From assembly GCA_002197545.1 (NCBI GenBank), contig NFUO01000612.1, positions 1 through 57,372 of the forward strand: a stretch of DNA of 57,372 nucleotides, in the 5' to 3' direction. Positions 16,313-23,385 of this stretch are shown here, piece after piece. Position 1 is the stretch's first letter. Every line of letters starts with the position of its first letter. Below the pieces are notes generated by a model, which made no database searches, was not told the origin of the DNA, and saw only the letters and a program-made list of their open reading frames with translations. Both the position numbers and the translations under genes were made by a program. The stretch is from Acidobacteria subdivision 2 bacterium RH1 MAG20. Its GTDB lineage: Bacteria > Acidobacteriota > Terriglobia > Terriglobales > Acidobacteriaceae.

Positions 16313-16320
16313 CTTACCGG

Positions 16321-18903
16321 TTAAGAGTTCTCCATTACTGCCGGAGCACTCGTGTTTTCGAAGACCAGGTTCCGCTTCCCCTTGTATTGGAAGAGAAAGA
16401 CCTTCTTTTCACCTTCTGGGCCTTCGGGATTGACAATGCGCTCGACGAGCCAAGCTCGCTGCTCATGGTCAAACCGAACGTGTCCGTTGATGGTTTTCGG
16501 AAGACGTACACGAACCTTTTGGCCGCCGGTGACCTCCGCAAAGGTATCGACAACCTCTTGAGGGAACGATTGAAAGAGAACGGCCCCCGAGCCTGTGCCA
16601 CCAGTGACGACGGTGTTCATCGCCTGTGCCCATGCCCGACGGTCTTCCTCTTTGCCTTGCGCCCAATAATGCACGAATAGATGGAGCGAACTGAACTGAT
16701 CCTTCGCATCCTTCTCATGCTCCCAAAGGGCCGCCTGCGCCTTGTTGCGAGCAAGGACAGCAGACTTCCGCTGTTCCTTATCGTCACTCTTGCGGACGGC
16801 CTCCCATAGAGCCTGAGCGTTTTTGAGCTGCAGCTTGATTTCTTCTTCCCGTTGAACAATTCGACTGGCGATATCCCCATAGATCGAATTGACGAGCTGG
16901 CATTCCTCGAACATCTCCCGAGTGACTGTCTCACCCGTAAAGAGTCCGCGAAAATCCTCGATCGTCATTCTTTCTTCGAAGTTGCCGTCAGTCGGACTGG
17001 GCAGAAAGCCGAATTCCTTGCGCAGCACGTTATAGAGTCTGCCAACTTTGTCCGTGTTCGCAACATCGTTGAGATGGGCTGGTAGATCCGACACCTTTCG
17101 CTCCCGTTTGTAGCGGAGCCATGGTGCCGGTGCTATCTCCTTCCGGATGTCGCTTATGACGGATTCATCAATCTCGACCTTATGTTTCAAAGAATCGAGT
17201 GCGTTCTGGAGTTGCTTGACGAGCTTGTAAGCCAAATCGGGCCGTCCCGCTGCTAGACATGAGGTTTTTAGATCGGTGATGGAACCAATCTTGTTGCCCC
17301 GTGCCTTCATGGCAACCAGATAGACATTCCACCAGGGAGACTTTGCCTTCTTATGCTTGGTCTTTTCCTGCTGGAACTTCTCACCGTACGCGATCCTTCC
17401 CTCAATGAACTTGGGGAATTGATCGGACGGCATCACGCAGATGGTGTCGAAATCGAAGTCGCCGCCGTTCTTGCTGGCCGTCTTCGAGTGAAGGATGTAG
17501 GTTCCCTCCATGCGAAGCTGACGATCAAGAATGTGAGCGACCACCGATTCATCGAGGTCGGGTGCGCCCAATGCCTGTTTCAGCATCGGAACGAACTCAT
17601 TGCTAGTGAGGTGACGGACTGGAAGTAGGTCCTCCTGCATCCGGATGGGATACCGGACGCAAAGACCTTTTTCTGCCGTCAGGGATGTAATGGAGGTGTC
17701 CTCGGGAATCCAATCCGAAGCCGAAATGATCTTCCCTCGATGCTCGATGAGCACCCCATCATCCGCGAGAGCGAATGATGGTAGTTTGAGATCACCGCCA
17801 GTACAGGTGCGAAAGACCCAACGCGCCAACTTGCGATTCAGTTGATTGAACACATACGGAAACTTAATTGCGTTTCCGGTGCGGTCAGCCAAGAGAACAG
17901 CTTCTGCCGGGTCCCATCCTTCCGAAGCAGTATCTTGTCCCTGCTCCAGTGAGTCAGGATCGAAGCTGACATCATCATCGTTCGCAACGATCTCGGATTT
18001 CCCGATGATCTCGAACAACGCCTGGTAGTCGCCTTCATCCCACGCCTTTCTCAGTTTGCTGATCCGTTTGAGAGCACAAAGCATGATCTCAAACTGAAGA
18101 GCGTCCTCCGAAGCATGTTCGATCAACGTGTAGCTTGAACCGAACTCAGAGACACGAGACACTTCCTTGATCCCGAGGATCGCTGGTCCGGTATACATGC
18201 GACCGGAGGTTCCCAACTGCGGAAGGAAGCGAACGCCTCCCTTAAGAGCTGGTTTGCAGGCACTCTCCGGCAGAATGAGGTCGACCCCGAGTCTCTCGGC
18301 TACGCGATCGCTCATTGCCTTTAGAGCACCCTTCGCCTGTTTCGGTTCGCGCGCATCGAATGCTAACCGGAACTGGCAAAAGCGGTTGGTGCCGATCTTC
18401 AGCTTCTTGTAGATAGACTCACGCGCCCAACCTCGGCAATCGTTGGTACCAAGGACGTGGTCCTCGACAACAGCGATACGGAGATCAGGTTCTTCTACCA
18501 TCAGCTTGCAGTCGGAGACGAGGATCGCGAAGTACACGATCGCTGCCTCGGGCCAATGCTGAAAGCGCTCAGCAATCTTCTCGGCGTGCGCTTGATCGAC
18601 GAAGTAAAACTTGCCATCCTTCGCCGAACCACTCGCACCGACGAGCCTGTATTCGACCCCGCCGTAAGTAAGCTTCATCATGGTGTTTTCGACCACTGAC
18701 TGCTCATACGGCGCCAATTCATACGGCACACTGACACGTGCTACCTGGATACCTGGATAGACTTGCACAAGGAGCTTACCCTCGAGCGTGTCCTTCCTGC
18801 CCAGCTTGCTTTGTTTGCGAGTCACTTGGCCGGACGCATCGATCTTCAACTCAAGAATGAGCTGATGGTCGATCGCCGTGTTTTGTGTCCTATTCGCTGT
18901 CAT
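16321..18903 (-). CDS. Candidate double-psi beta-barrel RNA polymerase (QDE-1/YonO-like)
   Basis: An 860-aa protein with motifs in the order seen in single-chain RNA polymerases of the cellular RdRP type. NDCRGWARES (154-163) fits the DGxGxIS element; CQFRL (176-180) followed by AKGALKA (190-196) fits the Q-x-R...K-G lysine motif of the first barrel; GLCVRYPIR (413-421) fits the R-x-P motif; GGDFDFD (480-486) matches the metal-binding DxDGD of the second barrel with the three Asp kept (482, 484, 486) and Phe in place of Gly. KIGSITD (538-544) and ALDSLKHK (568-575) fit the helix after the catalytic barrel. The start at 18903 follows GAGGAG. A Glu/Gln/Lys-rich coiled coil fills about 670-740. 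It lies inside the conjugation operon. Homology is inferred from motifs only. Confidence 0.7.
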   Translation of the reverse strand: MTANRTQNTAIDHQLILELKIDASGQVTRKQSKLGRKDTLEGKLLVQVYPGIQVARVSVPYELAPYEQSVVENTMMKLTYGGVEYRLVGASGSAKDGKFYFVDQAHAEKIAERFQHWPEAAIVYFAILVSDCKLMVEEPDLRIAVVEDHVLGTNDCRGWARESIYKKLKIGTNRFCQFRLAFDAREPKQAKGALKAMSDRVAERLGVDLILPESACKPALKGGVRFLPQLGTSGRMYTGPAILGIKEVSRVSEFGSSYTLIEHASEDALQFEIMLCALKRISKLRKAWDEGDYQALFEIIGKSEIVANDDDVSFDPDSLEQGQDTASEGWDPAEAVLLADRTGNAIKFPYVFNQLNRKLARWVFRTCTGGDLKLPSFALADDGVLIEHRGKIISASDWIPEDTSITSLTAEKGLCVRYPIRMQEDLLPVRHLTSNEFVPMLKQALGAPDLDESVVAHILDRQLRMEGTYILHSKTASKNGGDFDFDTICVMPSDQFPKFIEGRIAYGEKFQQEKTKHKKAKSPWWNVYLVAMKARGNKIGSITDLKTSCLAAGRPDLAYKLVKQLQNALDSLKHKVEIDESVISDIRKEIAPAPWLRYKRERKVSDLPAHLNDVANTDKVGRLYNVLRKEFGFLPSPTDGNFEERMTIEDFRGLFTGETVTREMFEECQLVNSIYGDIASRIVQREEEIKLQLKNAQALWEAVRKSDDKEQRKSAVLARNKAQAALWEHEKDAKDQFSSLHLFVHYWAQGKEEDRRAWAQAMNTVVTGGTGSGAVLFQSFPQEVVDTFAEVTGGQKVRVRLPKTINGHVRFDHEQRAWLVERIVNPEGPEGEKKVFLFQYKGKRNLVFENTSAPAVMENS

Positions 18904-19139
18904 TTTCTCCTCACTTGTCTGGCGCTTCCAACGAAGTGACAAGAGACCTGCTGATCGCCGGTTTTCTTTATCTCTTCACCTGGCCGCCCGGGTTAGGGGT
19001 GGGTGTAGACCGAGCCAGGTTCGAGAGTGCAAACCGGATCAGCGGAATTCCTCATCGCAGTGCGATAAGGCGTCAAAGGAGGTGGACGTTAGCCGTGTTT
19101 CAGGTATGTCTCCTCTTTGAATCCCGTGACCACGCAGCC
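18904..19139. other. Leader region before the polymerase-like gene
   Basis: This 236-bp gap is the longest inside the virB8-virD4 part of block B. No gene is seen. A palindrome ATCGCA-G-TGCGAT lies at 19054-19066, and AGGAGG (minus-strand CCTCCT) appears without a following start codon. The gap could hold a separate promoter or operator for the polymerase-like gene. It does not contain the conserved 15-bp element. Confidence 0.4.
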
Positions 19140-19442
19140 CTATTTACGCAGGGGCCGCTTCACCAATGTCGGAGATCCTCCCTGTATCTCCGCCTCCGCC
19201 TTGTAAGCAAGGAGGGTATAAATAACTCCGTTCTTCGATTGAAACGCCTTGATCAGGGCCTCGCCTTCGCTGGCGACTTCTGCTCCAAGCTCCGGCTTCT
19301 CCGGAGACGATCCCTCTTTGGCGAGGAAGTAGCGAACGACTTCCTCCGTCTGCTGTCGTGGTCGCCTGGGTCGTCTCGCTCCGTCCGCTTGACTAGGCGC
19401 CGGTTGAATCTCGGTGACCTTCGCAACTGCTGCTTCCATCAT
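19140..19442 (-). CDS. Hypothetical protein, 100 aa
   Basis: Family not recognised. A basic Arg/Pro-rich N-terminal segment (GARRPRRPRQQ) precedes a small helical region; no membrane segment. The start overlaps the stop of the VirB8-like gene (ATGATG at 19437-19442), so translation is coupled. Confidence 0.6.
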   Translation of the reverse strand: MMEAAVAKVTEIQPAPSQADGARRPRRPRQQTEEVVRYFLAKEGSSPEKPELGAEVASEGEALIKAFQSKNGVIYTLLAYKAEAEIQGGSPTLVKRPLRK

Positions 19443-20182
19443 TGGCCTCCTTTATTGGTCCAGTCGCTACTGTCCGGTGTTGCGTCCGGGGCGTTCAGGA
19501 TGTGGTCCCGGCGCTCACCGTCGATCGGACGCTCGCTATACTCCGCGATCCAAAGGCCATCGGGGTTCACATCCGAGCGGTGGTCGGCAATCAGGCGGAC
19601 GCGGTACTCGTTGACGAAGTGGTCTGTCGACTCCGCACCTTTCGACAGCCGATGAACGTCCTTCACCCCGTAGATCAGATAAGTGAGGGGCTCACCGGTA
19701 ACAGGCTCGACCTCGCGCAGATGGAACACCGATTCGATCTGATCATCGTCGACCTTTCCGCGCGTGTTGTCGTCAGCCATTGCCTTGATCGTGTACGCGC
19801 GCAGATTGCGGGTCATCATGTTCAGACTGCTGGCCCAGTGGTCATCGACATCCGCTGGAGAGTAGTTCAGGTAGGTCGCAAGAAACCGCTTCGCGAATGC
19901 TTCATCGAGAAATTGATCCGTGCCTGTGGACGACAGATCGACGGACGAACCCCTTACGGGTCTGCCTAAAATGGTGGCCTCCCCATTGGGGCCAATGCGA
20001 ATGACCGTCGGCGGCTGCATCCGGGCGAAGACCGCGAACCCGATGGCGAGCAGAGCGATGGGAACAGTCAGAAACGCGAGAAGCCACGCCTTGTTGGCAT
20101 TAGCCTTCAAAGCTCCGTCGACCTCGTAGTATTTGGGCGCGACCGTGATGGGCTCTGCTGTTGCAGTGGTATTGCTTTTCAT
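19439..20182 (-). CDS. VirB8/TraE-like inner-membrane protein
   Basis: A 247-aa bitopic protein: about 30 cytoplasmic residues, one membrane span (about 32-53, AWLLAFLTVPIALLAIGFAV), then a periplasmic domain. FAKRFLATYLNYSPADVDD followed by MTRNLRAYTIKAM resembles the start of the NTF2-like periplasmic domain of VirB8/TraE, which helps assemble the secretion channel. Position between VirB6-like and the accessory genes is typical of virB operons. The identification is by topology and weak motifs. Confidence 0.65.
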   Translation of the reverse strand: MKSNTTATAEPITVAPKYYEVDGALKANANKAWLLAFLTVPIALLAIGFAVFARMQPPTVIRIGPNGEATILGRPVRGSSVDLSSTGTDQFLDEAFAKRFLATYLNYSPADVDDHWASSLNMMTRNLRAYTIKAMADDNTRGKVDDDQIESVFHLREVEPVTGEPLTYLIYGVKDVHRLSKGAESTDHFVNEYRVRLIADHRSDVNPDGLWIAEYSERPIDGERRDHILNAPDATPDSSDWTNKGGQ

Positions 20183-20190
20183 GGATCCTC

Positions 20191-21615
20191 CTAGTCTTTG
20201 CCGTCGCTGTCCTTAGTCCCTGCAGCACTCGCCACGGTGTGCGCCACCAACCGCGCAGCGTGATAAGTTCCCCAGGTACCGATGTTGTAGCGGTGAACGG
20301 TTGGCCCGCGTCTGGCGGGCTGCGATGATCGGCCTCCGCCACCGGCATTGCTGCTACCGCCGCGCGCACCTGCCGAAGCTGCGTTGGCGCCAGGGACGAC
20401 TGACCCGACTGTGGTCTCCCCCTCGGAGCCTGTATCGTCTCCGCTGCCTAGTGCGTCGCTGAGGGAACTGCGCATCTGCTCTGCGTGACCTTCAATCGTC
20501 GCCCCACCGCCGAAGCCTCCGAACGCCTGGTCCGCCAGACTTGGTGCTGCCGCCCTTGGGCTGCTCTGCGGCCGAGTCGGTTGGTTGGACCCACCCGCGG
20601 TAACGTCCGAACCGCCTTTGCCTGTAGATGTGACCGCGGCCGAACCGCTGGCGCCAGATCCAGTTCCGCCAGCCCCGGTCCCGCCGGCTCCAGCAGCGGT
20701 AGCGCCTGCGACCACTCCCTCAACGGCCGCCGCGCCGACTGTTAGGGCCGTCGCTGCAGCACCGATCAACGCGCCGGCGGTAGATCCGACGTCACCGCTG
20801 ACGATTCTCTTGGCGATAAAGGGAATGACCGCAATTGCCAATGAGTAGATAATGCTCGCAGCGCCTATCAGAAAGGAGCCTTCGAGGTTCCCAAGCCCAC
20901 CCAGAAAATTGTTCTGGTTGAGCATCTGGCCAACCTGTCCCATCTGAACTGCGCTGAGTAGGGCTGCAAAACCTCCATAGAGGATGGGCCACGCATTCCA
21001 AATGAAAATGTTCTCGATGTACGACTTCGCCAGGCGGTTAGTAGCGCCGAGGGGCATGAGCGCGATCACAATCGGCCCAAAGATATAAAGAACGCTTCCA
21101 TAGAAGATGTAAAAAAAACCAAAGATCGCAACAACGAAGGGATAAAGGATATAAGCAACCAGGATAAGGATGGCATCGATCAGACCGGCGATCGACCCTG
21201 TAATGAGACCCCACATTTGCTGAACACCGTCTTGCGTGAACTGGTTTTGAAGATCTCTCATCCAGTTCTCGAAGACATTCCCTCCCGACGCGTTGCTGAT
21301 CCAGTTGCCTGCATTCACAAAGCCTTGATTTACAGCAGTAAAAACCGTGGTGTAGTTCATCACCACGAGGGCGGTGACAACGTACTTGATGAGACTTGTT
21401 CCCAACCCGCGCACGTCGCCGCCATGCAGGGCAGCCTGGTACATCTGCCAGAGGAAACCTACCAGCAGCACGACATAAGCGGCGTTCTGCATTCCTGACG
21501 TGATGTTCGTCGAGTTAATGCCAGATACGGCTTGCGTCAGAAAACGCTCGAACAGACTTAGCTGCGTTCCCTGAAAGAGCGCGAGCAAGGCGACATTGGG
21601 ATGTAGGAACATCAT
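20191..21615 (-). CDS. VirB6/TrbL-like polytopic membrane protein
   Basis: A 474-aa inner-membrane protein with about six hydrophobic spans in residues 45-285 (for example IDAILILVAYILYPFVVAIF) and a soluble Gly/Ala/Ser-rich C-terminal tail of about 170 residues. This is the usual layout of VirB6/TrbL, a channel component contacting the translocating DNA. It sits directly before the VirB8-like gene and after the VirB5-like pair. The low-complexity tail (GAGGTGAGGTG) has a strong base skew. Confidence 0.8.
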   Translation of the reverse strand: MMFLHPNVALLALFQGTQLSLFERFLTQAVSGINSTNITSGMQNAAYVVLLVGFLWQMYQAALHGGDVRGLGTSLIKYVVTALVVMNYTTVFTAVNQGFVNAGNWISNASGGNVFENWMRDLQNQFTQDGVQQMWGLITGSIAGLIDAILILVAYILYPFVVAIFGFFYIFYGSVLYIFGPIVIALMPLGATNRLAKSYIENIFIWNAWPILYGGFAALLSAVQMGQVGQMLNQNNFLGGLGNLEGSFLIGAASIIYSLAIAVIPFIAKRIVSGDVGSTAGALIGAAATALTVGAAAVEGVVAGATAAGAGGTGAGGTGSGASGSAAVTSTGKGGSDVTAGGSNQPTRPQSSPRAAAPSLADQAFGGFGGGATIEGHAEQMRSSLSDALGSGDDTGSEGETTVGSVVPGANAASAGARGGSSNAGGGGRSSQPARRGPTVHRYNIGTWGTYHAARLVAHTVASAAGTKDSDGKD

Positions 21616-21622
21616 GATGCTG

Positions 21623-22531
21623 TCACCTGTTTGTTAGCGATCCGTTGATAAGGTTGTTATTGCCTGTGTTGTCTGTCGTCGCGAGCTTCGCGGCTTTGCT
21701 CTGATTGGCAAGGTCTATTCCGCGAGTTCGCATCAACTCGGCGAGCGCGGCCTGGGTGTATGCATTGGCGCGGACGACCCAGACATCCGCTTCCGCCTCA
21801 AGGATTGGAGCGCTCCCCGGTGCAGCCTGGGTGATCTGCTGCCCCATTTGGTCCGCTTCGCTGAGTTCCGCAGTCGCCAACGCATCGATCTCAATCGCTC
21901 TCTTCATCGAGTCCTGAGCCTGAGCGTCTGTCATATCAGTCATGGTGCGAACCGCAGGAGATGTCGTATTTGGCGCCATGACGACCCCATACACCCGTTG
22001 GAACTGTGTCGAAACCGTAGGCACGCTGGCAGCATTGCGCGAGAGCAACAACGACTCGAGGTTTTGCGATTGTGGCAGGGTGGCACTCGAAACGTTAACC
22101 GTGCGGAACATATTGCTTAGCTGGGTGAATTGGCTTTCAGATTGCGCCACGGAGCTTTTGGCCTGATTGATCGCCGTCAGCGGATACATCACCTGTTGCT
22201 CGTACTTCGCCGTGCTCTGTTCGTACTGGTTGATCGTCTTCAGAGGTGCCGCGATGTAGGTGTTCATCAGCGACTGCATTTTTGACAACGCCGCCATGAT
22301 CGCTGCCGTGTCGATGCCCAACTGCCCGTGCGCGTACTTCGGTACGATGAGCAGGGCGCAGAGGGCAGCGCCTCCGATCTTCAGCGCAGGAGACCTAAAC
22401 CAGAGGCGCTTCAAGGGTTGCGAGCCGGTGTCGCGCAGCAGCGCCGGCTTCACGGTTTCCGGCGTAGATCGTCTCTTCCACCAGAAGAATGGTCTACGGA
22501 CTTTGTCGGGAGCTTTCTTTGCGTCTGTCAT
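21623..22531 (-). CDS. VirB5/TrbJ-like protein, copy 2
   Basis: A 302-aa exported protein. A long basic N-terminal region precedes a hydrophobic signal (LKIGGAALCALLIVPKYAHG) with cleavage near AHGQ. The mature part is helical and Gln/Ser/Ala-rich as in VirB5/TrbJ minor pilus proteins. It shares layout and motifs with the gene before it (AAPLKTINQYEQ versus VAPLAALNQARG; NLINGSLT versus SLITGTLT at the C terminus), so the pair is a tandem duplication. The start at 22531 follows AAGGAG. Confidence 0.75.
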   Translation of the reverse strand: MTDAKKAPDKVRRPFFWWKRRSTPETVKPALLRDTGSQPLKRLWFRSPALKIGGAALCALLIVPKYAHGQLGIDTAAIMAALSKMQSLMNTYIAAPLKTINQYEQSTAKYEQQVMYPLTAINQAKSSVAQSESQFTQLSNMFRTVNVSSATLPQSQNLESLLLSRNAASVPTVSTQFQRVYGVVMAPNTTSPAVRTMTDMTDAQAQDSMKRAIEIDALATAELSEADQMGQQITQAAPGSAPILEAEADVWVVRANAYTQAALAELMRTRGIDLANQSKAAKLATTDNTGNNNLINGSLTNR

Positions 22532-22542
22532 GGCGGTTCTCC

Positions 22543-23385
22543 TTATCTGGTCAGCGTCCCTGTGATGAGGCTGTTCACTCCACCGGTCATGGTGGTTCTG
22601 CGCTTTACAAGAACATTGTCGTGAGCGATACGGCCAGCCTCCTGGCGTAGCTCTGCCGCAATCATCATCTGCATGTAGGCCTGGCATCGAAGGTTTGCGA
22701 CTTGCGCCTGTGCGGTGAGGTATGGATTCGAGCCCGGCGTGCTTACCGCGACCTGGTTTTCCATCTGGTTCGCAGTCTGCAGGATGAGATCTTCCCCTTG
22801 ATCCGCGACAAGTGTGGTCTTCAAGTTTTGTTGACCTAGTGCATCATCCATGTCCATCATCAAGCGATCCTGCGGCGATGCAGTATTGGCCTCGGGAATC
22901 GTCCCGTAGTTCGTGATGAAGCTCGTCTGAAGTGAAGGGATTTGGGTGGACAGCCGACTATGCAAAATGGACTCGAACTGTTGCGCACCGGGCGTAGTCG
23001 CACTCGTGGACGGTGTGTTGAATATCTGGTTCATCGAGTTGCGGAAACTGGAGATCGAATTCGCAACAAATCCACGAGCTTGATTGAGAGCGGCCAGGGG
23101 TGCGACCGTCGTCTGGTAGAGCTTCGTGACCTGTTGCATGATCTGGTTGACAGAGCTCAATGAACTGCCGATGTCGCTCTGAATGGAACTGAAAATAGAG
23201 TCGAAGACGTTCAGGAACTGCGCATGTCCCCAGGTTGGCAGCGCAATGGTGGCCGCCAAAGTCAGAACGGCAATTCCCAGGCGCTTTCTCCGTCGAGGCT
23301 GAGAAGATGGCCTCTCGGTTGATTCACTTTCGATAGAAGGCACGTCATTCAGAAGCTGCTCACTTGATTTCGTCTCTTCATTCAT
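22543..23385 (-). CDS. VirB5/TrbJ-like protein, copy 1
   Basis: A 280-aa exported protein with a basic leader (PRRRKRLG), hydrophobic core and a cleavage site near HAQF. The mature chain is helical, rich in Gln, Ser and Asn (IMQQVTKLYQTTVAP), like VirB5/TrbJ proteins found at pilus tips. Its ATG overlaps the virB4 stop (ATGA), and a duplicated copy follows 12 bp later. Confidence 0.75.
   Translation of the reverse strand: MNEETKSSEQLLNDVPSIESESTERPSSQPRRRKRLGIAVLTLAATIALPTWGHAQFLNVFDSIFSSIQSDIGSSLSSVNQIMQQVTKLYQTTVAPLAALNQARGFVANSISSFRNSMNQIFNTPSTSATTPGAQQFESILHSRLSTQIPSLQTSFITNYGTIPEANTASPQDRLMMDMDDALGQQNLKTTLVADQGEDLILQTANQMENQVAVSTPGSNPYLTAQAQVANLRCQAYMQMMIAAELRQEAGRIAHDNVLVKRRTTMTGGVNSLITGTLTR

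Noticed and set aside
18885..19655. Plus-strand 256-residue frame antisense to the start of the polymerase-like gene and its neighbours
   Set aside because: It overlaps well-supported minus-strand genes over much of its length and its sequence is Arg/Ser/Leu-rich as expected for a shadow frame.
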